Source: Prochlorococcus sp. AG-424-P16
GTDB lineage: Bacteria > Cyanobacteriota > Cyanobacteriia > PCC-6307 > Cyanobiaceae
Direction: 5' to 3'
NCBI GenBank assembly: GCA_003213255.1
Contig: QCNI01000007.1
Coordinates: 1 to 60,953, forward strand
Length of the DNA stretch: 60,953 nt
Part shown: positions 52,155 to 60,869 of the stretch, piece after piece
Numbering within the stretch: the first letter of the stretch is position 1
Layout of the letters: each line of letters opens with the position of its first letter
The notes under the pieces: model-generated
What the model was told of the DNA's origin: nothing
The model's input: the letters and a program-made list of their open reading frames with translations, nothing else
Databases searched by the model: none
Translations under genes and position numbers: made by a program

Positions 52155-53791
52155 GATATTTTTTTCATTAGTTCATAAGCATTTTCTAAGCTATCTGCAT
52201 CATTAATTTTTTTATCTTTTCTCCATTTTGTTATTCTTGGAAATCGTACTGCTATTCCTGACTTATGACGTTTAGAAATTTGTATTTTCTCAAAAGATAT
52301 TTCGAATACCATTTCTGGTTTTAACGATCGAACAGGACCAAATTTTTCTATTGTATTTTTTCTTATCCACTTATCTAGCTCTTTAATCTCAATATTCGTT
52401 AAACCAGAATATGCACTTGCAAATTTAATTAATTCTTTGTCTTTCCATAATGCAAAACTGTAATCTGTATACAGACCAGCTCTTCTGCCGCTACCGCCTT
52501 TAGCGTAAATTAAAACAGCATCCAGTTGCATAGGATCAACTTTATATTTCCACCAAATCCCTTTCTTTCTACCAGAGGAGTATATAGAAGTCTTTTTCTT
52601 AATTATTAATCCTTCAGTATTATTTTCTCTAGATTTTTCTTTATAATCTAAAGCATCAGTCCAATCTTTAGGAAAAATTAAATCACATATTTTGAAAATA
52701 TCAGAGATATTATTCTCAGTTTTAATTTTCCATTTTGAAAAATATTTTTCTAACTCAATTCTTCTATTTTCTAATTTAATTTCTCTTATATCTCTCCCAT
52801 TAATCTCTAAAAGATCATAAGCAATAAAAATAACGGGATATTTTATTTGGATTGATCTAGTAGGAGACTTTCTATTTATTCTTTTTTGAAGTAATGAAAA
52901 ATCAAAGGGAATTTGTTCTTTAAAATTCCAAACTAATAATTCCCCATCAAGAACAAAATCATCTTTTATATGTGACATTTTCTCTACTAATTCTGGGAAA
53001 GATTCATTTACTAATTCTTGCCCTCTTGTCCATAACGAAACATTGCCTGATCTTTTAATTAATTGCAACCTTATACCGTCGTATTTCCATTCAAATTGAA
53101 AATCATTTATTGAATTTTTGAAGATTTTATCTTCAATAGTATTTGCTAGAAGAAATGGAAATGGTTTGGAATTTAACTCTTGAAGATTTATATTCTTGTT
53201 AATTAAAAATTCATATGAATCAATTGAAGGTTTAAAATCACCCATCAACCTATGAGAAATAATCTCTTCCTCAATATTAATTAGTTTTGATATTGATTTT
53301 GTGATTAATCCTATAGAGACTCCTACTCTAAAAGTTCCTGTAAGAATTTTATTAAAAATTAGATGGTTATCTTCAGGTAATGTTTCCCAAAGATTTTTAA
53401 TTTCTAAATTTTTCTCCTCCTCATTAAGTTTTGATAATGCAGGTATTGTTTCGCTTAGTAATTCATTGAGACTTATATTTGATAATTTCTTTTTTCTAGA
53501 ATTAGTTTTATTTTTAAGTAATAACGTTATTACCTCAGCAGAATCTCCAACTTTTAAATAACATGTATCAATTAACCATTTAGGATATTCATATATTTGA
53601 GAAAAAAGATTTTTTAAATACCTTCCACTAATAAATCTCTTATTATTTTTTCCAGTTAGTAAATATATTGCCCATGAATTATCTATTGGATCATTAGATA
53701 AAAAATAATTCTTTAAAACTTCAATTTTATTATTTGTACTATTAATAGAATCTAGATCGCCAAATAATTCTGAAAAATTTTTTAAGCTCAT
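52151..53791 (-). CDS. ATP-dependent DNA ligase
   Basis: 546 residues. N-terminal DNA-binding domain, then the adenylation domain with motif I FEWKYDGIRLQL (Lys near 236), motif III VLDGELLVW, motif IV EGLIIKK and motif V WWKYK; the OB-fold ends with the RFPRITKWRKDK basic tail (motif VI). Belongs to the bacterial LigB-like ligases linked to the Lhr/exonuclease/PdeM set. Separate from the NAD-type fragment at 22.8 kb. Confidence 0.93.
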   Translation of the reverse strand: MSLKNFSELFGDLDSINSTNNKIEVLKNYFLSNDPIDNSWAIYLLTGKNNKRFISGRYLKNLFSQIYEYPKWLIDTCYLKVGDSAEVITLLLKNKTNSRKKKLSNISLNELLSETIPALSKLNEEEKNLEIKNLWETLPEDNHLIFNKILTGTFRVGVSIGLITKSISKLINIEEEIISHRLMGDFKPSIDSYEFLINKNINLQELNSKPFPFLLANTIEDKIFKNSINDFQFEWKYDGIRLQLIKRSGNVSLWTRGQELVNESFPELVEKMSHIKDDFVLDGELLVWNFKEQIPFDFSLLQKRINRKSPTRSIQIKYPVIFIAYDLLEINGRDIREIKLENRRIELEKYFSKWKIKTENNISDIFKICDLIFPKDWTDALDYKEKSRENNTEGLIIKKKTSIYSSGRKKGIWWKYKVDPMQLDAVLIYAKGGSGRRAGLYTDYSFALWKDKELIKFASAYSGLTNIEIKELDKWIRKNTIEKFGPVRSLKPEMVFEISFEKIQISKRHKSGIAVRFPRITKWRKDKKINDADSLENAYELMKKIS

Positions 53792-53793
53792 AT

Positions 53794-54780
53794 TTATTTA
53801 CCGAATAAAAGAACATTTATTGATTCCTTTTTAACTAAATATTTACTTAATGCTTCACTATCCCCATGATGAAAAAATACATTTTTTGCTTCAGACTTTT
53901 TTACTACTTCCAGAATTCCATCCCAATCCGCATGATCAGAGATTGCGAATCCTTTATCATATCCAGATCTTTTCCTTAGAGCTCTTATTGACATCCATCC
54001 ACTCGCAAAAGCTGTTTGAATGTTTTTAAAATTTTTTAAAAAAGAACCTTTACTTAAAGATGGCGGTAATAATATTAGACTTCCTTTAAGTTCATCTATC
54101 TTTTTTTTATTTTCAATTTTTATAGTATCTTTAATATCAATTCCAAGTTCCCTATAACTATTGTTCATTTTGTGAATACTGCCATGGGAATAAATATTGC
54201 CTTTAAAATTTGTTTGACTAATTTCGTTTAACAATCTCTGGGCTTTTCCAAGTGAATAGCAGAAAAGTAAAGAAGTTTTTTCTGGTGAATTGGTTATCCA
54301 TTTTGAAATATCATTTGCTATTTTATTTGATTCATCCCACTTAAATATTGGCAAACCAAAAGTACATTCGCTTATTAAATAATCAGTTTTTACTATTTCA
54401 TATTGTTTGCAAGTATCATCTTTTTGAAGCTTAAAGTCACCTGAAATTAGCCATTTTTCTTCAGCAAAAATAAACCTAATTTGACTAGATCCAAGGATGT
54501 GACCGGATGGATGAAAAGAAATAATAATTCCATTTATCTTAAATTCTTCTTCATATTCAAAAGTCTTAATTTTGATATTATCTCCAACTCTTTCTTTCAG
54601 AAGTATCGCAGTTTCCTTAGTAGAAATGTATTCTTCACAGCCAAATGTAAAGTGATCAAAATGAGCATGAGTTATTAATGCCTTTTTTACTGGCTTTCTT
54701 GGATCAATCCAAATATCAGCAAGTTCACAATAAAGATTTCCATCCTTATATCTAATTAAATATTCTTGTTTAGTACTCAA
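53794..54780 (-). CDS. Ligase-associated exonuclease, metallo-beta-lactamase fold
   Basis: 328 residues. Metal motif THAHFDHFTFG, then HPSGHILGSSQ and SGDFK, and further conserved His/Asp residues in ISDHADWDG, as in beta-CASP nucleases (SNM1/Artemis-like). First gene of the module; its stop is 2 bases before the ligase start. Predicted to trim DNA ends before ligation. Confidence 0.9.
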   Translation of the reverse strand: MSTKQEYLIRYKDGNLYCELADIWIDPRKPVKKALITHAHFDHFTFGCEEYISTKETAILLKERVGDNIKIKTFEYEEEFKINGIIISFHPSGHILGSSQIRFIFAEEKWLISGDFKLQKDDTCKQYEIVKTDYLISECTFGLPIFKWDESNKIANDISKWITNSPEKTSLLFCYSLGKAQRLLNEISQTNFKGNIYSHGSIHKMNNSYRELGIDIKDTIKIENKKKIDELKGSLILLPPSLSKGSFLKNFKNIQTAFASGWMSIRALRKRSGYDKGFAISDHADWDGILEVVKKSEAKNVFFHHGDSEALSKYLVKKESINVLLFGK

Positions 54781-54815
54781 AACTAAGTCTCTTACAATGA
54801 AGTTAATTTAGCTAA

Positions 54816-55229
54816 TTATGCCCACGCTTGTTTTGATAAAGCTATGGCTGAAATTGTTAGTAAAGCAATAACTACAAATTTGTTACTCCAATTAATCATG
54901 AATAAACTAATTTTGTTGAGAGAAACTCTATTAGATGGCACAATCTTTTTTTTATTCAAAATGCGATGATTTTCATTATTTCCTAAGTAATTTAAATTTT
55001 TAATCTCATTTATTAATTTAGATTCGCAAGTTGAGAGTTTTTCAACTTGATTTAATAATTCAATATCTTCTGGCCTTAATAAAGAATTTAATTCTTTAAT
55101 TTGTCTTTCGTTTTTCATAAGAAATTTATTAACTATCTCGTCTGTCCCTAACCCCTTCTTTATGCTTAAAAGAATATCATCTCTTTCCCAGGATTTTTCA
55201 AGAGAATTTAAAATTTTGCTTATGTCCAT
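54816..55229 (-). CDS. Hypothetical tail-anchored protein, 137 residues
   Basis: Charged helical body (ISKILNSLEKSWERDDIL...) with a single C-terminal membrane span FVVIALLTISAIALSKQAW. Upstream of the repair module on the same strand with a 35-base gap, so possibly in its operon. Function unknown. Confidence 0.6.
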   Translation of the reverse strand: MDISKILNSLEKSWERDDILLSIKKGLGTDEIVNKFLMKNERQIKELNSLLRPEDIELLNQVEKLSTCESKLINEIKNLNYLGNNENHRILNKKKIVPSNRVSLNKISLFMINWSNKFVVIALLTISAIALSKQAWA

Positions 55230-55313
55230 TTTAAGTATTTTTACTTATGATAAATTATTATTTTTTTCTTCTGTGGCTTATTCCTTTGAGTAATTAAAAA
55301 AAATTATTTTTAT

Positions 55314-55595
55314 TTAAGATTTACGAATAAGTCTGTTAGCAAAATATTTTATCTTTACATTTTCTACAATTTTTTTAGAACTACTTTTAGTTTTAACTTT
55401 ATTTAAATTGATCACTTCATCTGAAACATTTTTGCCCGTTTCAAAATAACTTTTAATTTTTTCTAATTCTTCTTTATTTAATCTTTTTGTTGCACCTTTT
55501 GCATTGATTCCAAGTTTTTTGCAGGCCAATAATATTCTATTACTTTCGATATTAAGATCTTTGGCAATACTGAAAATAGGAGTGTTGATAGACAT
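55314..55595 (-). CDS. Stand-alone IF2 N-terminal-like domain protein
   Basis: 93 residues. Residues 5-55 (IFSIAKDLNIESNRILLACKK, LGINAKGATKRLNKEELEKI) resemble the IF2_N fold that usually occurs inside initiation factor 2 N-terminal regions. The rest is a basic tail (KTKSSSKKIVENVKIKYF). No GTPase is present. May bind nucleic acid or ribosomes; inference. Confidence 0.65.
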   Translation of the reverse strand: MSINTPIFSIAKDLNIESNRILLACKKLGINAKGATKRLNKEELEKIKSYFETGKNVSDEVINLNKVKTKSSSKKIVENVKIKYFANRLIRKS

Positions 55596-55693
55596 TATTT
55601 TCTGTACTATGAAATTTATTATTTATAGTATATTTATAAGTTAGAAATTAAATATAATTTTAAATATTTATTAATTTTATAAACTTTTTTTAA

Positions 55694-57013
55694 TTAGGCT
55701 ACTTCATCTTCAAAATTTTTTAAATCATTAAACTTCTTCTTCATGGTTGGATTATTTCTAGTTAATTTCTTTACTGTCAAATCTTGAGATTTGCTGTCAG
55801 CAGATAAAAGATGTTTTTTTGAGAGAACTAAAGCCTCTTTAGTTTTTTGTAAATGGGTTATTGATTTATCAATTTCTGAAATTGCATCATTAAATCTGTC
55901 CTGGGCTAGTGAAACATTTTTACCAACTGCATTTTTGAATTGCTGAAGAGTACTTTCAAAATTAGTTATGTCAAAATTCTCACGTTTCATTAAATCAATT
56001 TGTGATTTGTATTTTAAAGTTTCCAAAGATGCATTTCTTAGCAGAGAAATAATAGGCAAGAAAAATTGAGGTCTAATGACATACATTTTTGGAAATCTAT
56101 GAGAAACATCTACTATGCCAGCATTATATAGTTCACTATCTGGTTCTAGAAGGGATACGAGAACTGCATACTCACATGATTTTTGTCTTCTATCTTTATC
56201 TAATTCTTTTAGAAAATCTTCGTTTTTTCTTTTATTAGTTCCATTTAAACTTTCATTCTTCATCTCAAACATTATGGATACGACTTCGGTTTTATTTTCA
56301 TCAAACTCTCTAAATATATAGTCACCTTTACTTCCTGAAGTGGCATCATTATCCTTTTCAAAATATGAGTTTTTAAATGCAGAGGCACGATTCAGATTAA
56401 ATTGAGTTTCGCAATGGATTTCTAATGTTTCTCCTATCATCTTTGTAGATAATCTAGATTTCATTTCTCTTAACTCCTGAATAGTCAGGTCCCTTTCACT
56501 AATTTTGCTTTTAAACTTTTCTTCAATTAATTTTTCATTAATAGAATGTTCAAGCTTCATCTTTTCAATGGAATTTGTTAAAGATGAGTTTTCTTTTTCT
56601 AAATTAGTAACAGCTTCATTAATTTTGTTTTTTAAAGATAATTCTGAAATTAAAGACTGGTTTTTAATTTCGTCTTTCAACTTGATTAATTCATTATTTA
56701 ATGAATTAATTTTATTTGTTGCTTGATTTTTTAAATCGTTAATAACATTTGTTTTCTTTTCTTCAGCTATTTTTAATTTAGATTCAAGAGTTTGGATCTC
56801 AGACTCTTTAATCCGATTCTGCTCTATTAACTGTATTTTTAATTCACGTTTTAATATTTCTAAAGCTTTTTTATTATCTTCTTCAGCCAAGATAAGCCTT
56901 TCTTTTATTTGTTTATTAAATTCTTCGTCTTTTATCTGAAGAAGTATTTCTTCAAAGCTGCTGGGATCAATTCGGAAAGTTTTGCCACATGAAGGACATT
57001 TAATATCTTTCAT
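55694..57013 (-). CDS. DUF2130 family protein (zinc ribbon, coiled coil, nuclease-like core)
   Basis: 439 residues. N-terminal zinc-ribbon-like CPSCGKTFRI, a long coiled coil (about 40-190), then a globular domain with SGSKGDYIFRE, MFEMKNES and CEYAVLVSLLEPDSELYN. The Asp/Glu-x-Lys arrangement resembles PD-(D/E)XK nucleases; DUF2130 members often sit near defence or repair genes. Activity is not established. Full length. Confidence 0.8.
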   Translation of the reverse strand: MKDIKCPSCGKTFRIDPSSFEEILLQIKDEEFNKQIKERLILAEEDNKKALEILKRELKIQLIEQNRIKESEIQTLESKLKIAEEKKTNVINDLKNQATNKINSLNNELIKLKDEIKNQSLISELSLKNKINEAVTNLEKENSSLTNSIEKMKLEHSINEKLIEEKFKSKISERDLTIQELREMKSRLSTKMIGETLEIHCETQFNLNRASAFKNSYFEKDNDATSGSKGDYIFREFDENKTEVVSIMFEMKNESLNGTNKRKNEDFLKELDKDRRQKSCEYAVLVSLLEPDSELYNAGIVDVSHRFPKMYVIRPQFFLPIISLLRNASLETLKYKSQIDLMKRENFDITNFESTLQQFKNAVGKNVSLAQDRFNDAISEIDKSITHLQKTKEALVLSKKHLLSADSKSQDLTVKKLTRNNPTMKKKFNDLKNFEDEVA

Positions 57014-57144
57014 TTTTTAATTACAAAATTAATATTAGAAAGGATTTAATATTCGAATTATGTAAAAAGAATATTATTCTTGACTAAGAATAAACAATGA
57101 ACCAATATTATGCATTAAAAAATAAAGAAATTACTCAATAAAAG

Positions 57145-57513
57145 TTATATTAATCCTGATTCCTTAAGAATATTTATTTTATTTGCTAATTCTATATCTG
57201 CAGAAGATATTGAGCGGTCTAATGTTTTGTGAGATGAAATGGTGTAACCACTGTCATCAACAAATTCGTCTTCCCCATCTTTTAAGTGGGAATTTTCATT
57301 TTGGAGATCTTTAAAATTATCCGACTTAAATATATTTGACTTACTGATATTACTATATCCAAAATTCGCAATTCCTCTAGCATCTAATGCTTCCTCAACT
57401 AATATTCCAACTACTTTAGATCTACTTATAGATTCGCTCTTGGATATTTCATCAATAATTTCAAGAACTCTTTTTCTAGGAAGATATCCTATCCTTTTAA
57501 CTTTATTTTCCAT
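57145..57513 (-). CDS. Putative ribbon-helix-helix DNA-binding protein
   Basis: 122 residues. N-terminal segment RIGYLPRKRVLEIIDEISKS...ISRSKVVGILVEEAL has the strand-helix-helix rhythm of RHH/CopG domains. The C-terminal part is acidic and low in hydrophobics. Could regulate nearby small genes or be the antitoxin-like half of a lost pair; no partner seen. Confidence 0.55.
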   Translation of the reverse strand: MENKVKRIGYLPRKRVLEIIDEISKSESISRSKVVGILVEEALDARGIANFGYSNISKSNIFKSDNFKDLQNENSHLKDGEDEFVDDSGYTISSHKTLDRSISSADIELANKINILKESGLI

Positions 57514-57742
57514 AAGTTTTTAAGTATGTCAATATTGTAACACTTCTGTCAAATCAATTCAGATTTTGATTAATAACACTTATTTATAAATTTAAATAGT
57601 AGGAATAAAGTATAATTTCAAAGAACACTCATTCAAAGTTATTTCTCAAATACTCATTGGGATAGTTTTAAATGCTTCTTCTAATTACTTTTTCAATTTG
57701 GTTCTGATTTTTGAAATTTTCTCAATTTAAATTCCAAATATT

Positions 57743-57946
57743 ATGAAAGATAAACTATATGATAATGCTGATAGCTTTGCAATGTCATTTGATGAGGAAT
57801 GGGAAAATGTTGATTGTGATGATATACGATTAAAGATAGATATGGTATTAGAACTTTTATCAGATCACCCTTTTTTGAGATCTAATCCTGAAAATGCTAG
57901 AAAAATGGCAGAATTTAGAATATTTTCATTAAAAAAATTTCAATAA
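57743..57946 (+). CDS. Hypothetical acidic protein, 67 residues
   Basis: Begins MKDKLYDNADSFAMSFDEEW; acidic N-terminus and a basic C-terminal helix (NARKMAEFRIFSLKKFQ). Soluble, no family recognised. Confidence 0.55.
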   Translation: MKDKLYDNADSFAMSFDEEWENVDCDDIRLKIDMVLELLSDHPFLRSNPENARKMAEFRIFSLKKFQ

Positions 57947-58004
57947 TTATTTTTTAAATTTTTTAAAGTTAATTATTTTAAGATTAATTTTAATAACTTA
58001 AGAT

Positions 58005-58178
58005 TTAAAGATTTGGTGGATTAAAAAATCCCTTACTGTATAAAAATATTATTATTCCAATAATTGGACCTATCCCAAAAACAAAAAGCACTAATTTCGC
58101 AGAATTTTTTGTTTGACCTAATTTTTGATCTTTTAAATTTGAATTAGTTTGTTTTTTTTTAGATTTTTTCTTTTTCAT
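58005..58178 (-). CDS. Small basic single-span membrane protein, 57 residues
   Basis: From ATG 58176-58178 (MKKKKSKKKQTNSNLKD); a longer start at 58226 adds 16 untypical residues. Very basic N-terminus and span LVLFVFGIGPIIGIIIFLY near residues 28-46. Resembles small cyanobacterial DUF proteins of the thylakoid membrane. Confidence 0.55.
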   Translation of the reverse strand: MKKKKSKKKQTNSNLKDQKLGQTKNSAKLVLFVFGIGPIIGIIIFLYSKGFFNPPNL

Positions 58179-58314
58179 GAAGGATATATTACTACAATTC
58201 GACTTTAAAAGATTTTGATATGTCATTGGGTTTGAAAAAAATTTTCAAATTGAAAAAACTTATATGGGAGTCAAAAAAGATCGTATTGTATAATGTAAAG
58301 AATATAAAGGAAAT

Positions 58315-58512
58315 ATGAGTGCAACTAAGAGAGAGGAAGTTTGTTCTCACCTTAGATATATAAGGTTAGAGCTTAGAGAGATGCATCAAATGCTCATAAA
58401 AGAAGATTTGTTGCCAGATCTTAATGAAGCAAAGGAAGTACTCGCTCAGCTTGATGCTTTACTGGATTTATTATCAGAAAAAAAAGTAACAAAGATAAAA
58501 AGCCAATTTTGA
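58315..58512 (+). CDS. Hypothetical helical protein, 65 residues
   Basis: Two helices with heptad spacing (REEVCSHLRYIRLELREMHQ, later LAQLDALLDLLSEKK). One Cys. Soluble, perhaps dimeric. Not recognised. Confidence 0.55.
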   Translation: MSATKREEVCSHLRYIRLELREMHQMLIKEDLLPDLNEAKEVLAQLDALLDLLSEKKVTKIKSQF

Positions 58513-58536
58513 GATATTTCAGTTAAATTGATTGTA

Positions 58537-58731
58537 TTAAAGATAATTTGTAGCTGATTCTATTTTTTTTCTATTGTCGTGCATCTGTTCTAATTTATTG
58601 TAAATTTCTTTAATTTGGATTTGTATTAAATCGGTCGAATGTATATTACTTAATGCATCTAAGGTTGATAGAAGGCTTTCTTTGGCTTCAATTAAATGTC
58701 TACATTCTTTACTGCCTGCTTCGTAAGACAT
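58537..58731 (-). CDS. Hypothetical helical protein, 64 residues
   Basis: Cys/His near the N-terminus (SKECRHLIEAKES), coiled-coil-like C-terminal half. Convergent with the previous gene, 24 bases apart. Not recognised. Confidence 0.5.
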   Translation of the reverse strand: MSYEAGSKECRHLIEAKESLLSTLDALSNIHSTDLIQIQIKEIYNKLEQMHDNRKKIESATNYL

Positions 58732-58874
58732 AGGATTATTATAAAGAAAATTATTATCTTAAATATATTAAAAATTCTTCCGTATTGGTTGATACTCTTA
58801 TTAAATCAACGCTTATTATTGTAATTTTCAATACAGAATAAGAAATTATTTTTACTAGGATTTAATAAAAACAA

Positions 58875-59057
58875 ATGCAAGAAAACTCCATAGACTATAA
58901 ATTCTGTATTAAATTGGCACTAGATAATGCAAAAAAAAGAATTAATTTATTAGATAATTTTGATAAAAAGTGTGTAATAGAAGAATATAAAGAATGGATT
59001 AATGATGGTTTAAATAAGCATAAGGTTTTACTACTAAGAGATGATCCGATCATCTAA
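58875..59057 (+). CDS. Hypothetical protein, 60 residues
   Basis: MQENSIDYKFCIKLALDNAK then charged helices ending LLLRDDPII. Soluble. Not recognised. Confidence 0.5.
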   Translation: MQENSIDYKFCIKLALDNAKKRINLLDNFDKKCVIEEYKEWINDGLNKHKVLLLRDDPII

Positions 59058-59077
59058 GAAACACTTCAAAATATTTT

Positions 59078-59173
59078 TTAATTCTTTGTAGTAGAAGTAA
59101 TCTTAAATAAAAAATAAAGACTTACGATAAAAATTACTGACAGAATAAAAGTTAATGATGAAAAACTATCCAT
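59078..59173 (-). CDS. Tiny membrane peptide, 31 residues
   Basis: Starts MDSFSSLTFILSVIFIVSLY: a hydrophobic helix with a basic tail ending STTKN. Same build as the peptides at 29327 and 29429; low confidence. Confidence 0.4.
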   Translation of the reverse strand: MDSFSSLTFILSVIFIVSLYFLFKITSTTKN

Positions 59174-59232
59174 ATCTATATTAATTAAAAAATTTATTTA
59201 ACTATAGCAGTTAAGTTAAATAAGTTTTGCAT

Positions 59233-59361
59233 TCAGTTTTCTTTAAAAAGTGAAAGAATAAATTTATTCAAACTTTCTTTTTCTAAAAATATTTTTTTCT
59301 TTTTATAGGTCTTTAATTTCATAAAAATTAAATCAATTAAGTGTTCTGATTTTGGAGTCAT
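59233..59361 (-). CDS. Small basic protein, 42 residues
   Basis: Starts MTPKSEHLIDLIFMKLKTYK with a lysine run, then IFLEKESLNKFILSLF. Convergent-free, clean ORF; downstream of the lipoprotein gene on the same strand by 9 bases. Confidence 0.45.
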   Translation of the reverse strand: MTPKSEHLIDLIFMKLKTYKKKKIFLEKESLNKFILSLFKEN

Positions 59362-59370
59362 ATATTAAAT

Positions 59371-59721
59371 TTATTTTTCTAATAAATAAATTTTCTCTTC
59401 ACCTATTTTATCTGGCTTTGTTATTTTACATCCTTTATCTTTTTCCATATTGCAATCTTTAGTGGCAGGAACAGATTTCCAGGTACAAATTTTTTCTTCG
59501 GATTCTTCTTTTAAAATATTCCATCCATCATCTAAGTATTCTGAAATACCATCCTCTCCACAAGAAAACCTTATTTCCATTCTTTTCTTTTCTGAATTAG
59601 GATTATCCTCAATATTTTTTTCCAAATTATTTGTTGGATACTCTTTATTTGTGGATGTCCTACAAGAAATCAAGAAACTTGCGATTAGAATTAACATAGG
59701 AACTTGTTTTATTATTTTCAT
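59371..59721 (-). CDS. Small lipoprotein with several Cys
   Basis: 116 residues. Signal segment KQVPMLILIASFLISC: lipobox LISC, so it should be lipid-anchored. The mature part has further Cys (FSCGEDG, ICTWK, KDCNMEKDKGC), possibly disulfides. Function unknown. Confidence 0.7.
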   Translation of the reverse strand: MKIIKQVPMLILIASFLISCRTSTNKEYPTNNLEKNIEDNPNSEKKRMEIRFSCGEDGISEYLDDGWNILKEESEEKICTWKSVPATKDCNMEKDKGCKITKPDKIGEEKIYLLEK

Positions 59722-59762
59722 TTTTTTAACTTTTGATGAATCTAAATTATTTAGATTATAGT

Positions 59763-59939
59763 TTATTTTGATTCTATTAATTTTAATAGTTTATCCATTT
59801 TATCCATCAAGTCTTTGACATCACCTGGCATCGGTAATATTAATTCTTCCGTAACTTGTAAATGCATTTTCTTTAAGTTTTGCCTCAAATCTTTTAAATG
59901 CATTTTTACGTTTTCTTTCTTTTGTTTTATATCAGTCAT
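59763..59939 (-). CDS. Small helical protein, 58 residues
   Basis: Begins MTDIKQKKENVKMHLKDLRQ and ends in a Met/Leu-rich helix (VKDLMDKMDKLLKLIES). Soluble coiled-coil type. Clean ATG ORF between the lipoprotein and the 148-residue gene. Not recognised. Confidence 0.5.
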   Translation of the reverse strand: MTDIKQKKENVKMHLKDLRQNLKKMHLQVTEELILPMPGDVKDLMDKMDKLLKLIESK

Positions 59940-60020
59940 AGGAATAAAATTTAAACTTTATTAAACTTAAAGTTACTATCATAATATTGAGATGCTTATT
60001 TATAGAAAATAATTCAAAAT

Positions 60021-60467
60021 TTAATTTTTTAAATTCTCTATTTCATAGATTTCTTCGCCACCGTAACAAAAATTTGTAGATAACATTTTTATTTCTCTAT
60101 TATTAATTCCGATTGTATTTTTATTTGTAATGATGTAATTTTTAGCAATCGCTTCACAATCTAATTTATTTTTTGCATGTTTAATAACTGGATAAAAATA
60201 TGCCAAAGTAGTAATTATAAACAAAAATATAATTATTGATCTTTTTTCATTTTTAATAAATTCTTTAGATGTTTTTTTAGCTTTTAATATTTTTACTAGT
60301 AATTTATCTGGTAATCCTATTTGAACAAATAATAACTCTACCCACCATGGAAGGTCCTTATCTTTCTTTTTCTTTAAGTTTGAGGAAGTATTCATTTTCT
60401 TAGCTTCATAGTTTTGGTTTTTCAGTTCTTTAGGATTTGTTGTTTCTTTTTTATTCATATCATCCAA
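60021..60467 (-). CDS. Membrane protein with C-terminal Cys pair (TM-2Cys family, long member)
   Basis: 148 residues. A polar N-terminal half (KELKNQNYEAKKMN...), a membrane span SIIIFLFIITTLAYFYPVI near residue 77-95, then KLDCEAIAKNYI and FCYGGEEI. Shares the TM-Cys-helix-Cys-(Y)-x-G-G pattern with 23793 and 31470. Function unknown. Confidence 0.6.
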   Translation of the reverse strand: MDDMNKKETTNPKELKNQNYEAKKMNTSSNLKKKKDKDLPWWVELLFVQIGLPDKLLVKILKAKKTSKEFIKNEKRSIIIFLFIITTLAYFYPVIKHAKNKLDCEAIAKNYIITNKNTIGINNREIKMLSTNFCYGGEEIYEIENLKN

Positions 60468-60586
60468 TGATTTATTTGGAATGTAGAGGTTTTATTTTGA
60501 TTTGGAAACTATATCTTCATTTTATGAGTTTTAATTTAATTTATCTATGAATTTGAGTATTGTTAATCTGTATTTAGAAATTTTAA

Positions 60587-60856
60587 ATGGCAAAAAAAAG
60601 AAGGAAGTTAAATAAGGATTTTGAGAAAAAAATATATTCATCAAAAAAAAATGTCGAATTAGTACTGGCAAAAATCTATGATATCGATGATGAAGACATA
60701 CAAAAAGAATATATGAGCGCCTTTAACAAAGTGGTTTACTTATATGATGAATTAAAAGAAGATTACGATCGACAAGGATTTTCTGATAATTCTGAAGAAC
60801 TTTTAATAAGCTATAAAAATGCTTTTAACCTTTTCGAATCAGAATTTGAAATTTAA
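60587..60856 (+). CDS. Hypothetical charged protein, 89 residues
   Basis: Basic N-terminus (MAKKRRKLNKDFEKKIYSS) and acidic helical remainder (YDIDDEDIQKEYMSAFNKV). Soluble, single-domain. Not recognised. Confidence 0.55.
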   Translation: MAKKRRKLNKDFEKKIYSSKKNVELVLAKIYDIDDEDIQKEYMSAFNKVVYLYDELKEDYDRQGFSDNSEELLISYKNAFNLFESEFEI

Positions 60857-60869
60857 ATTCAATTTCTAA

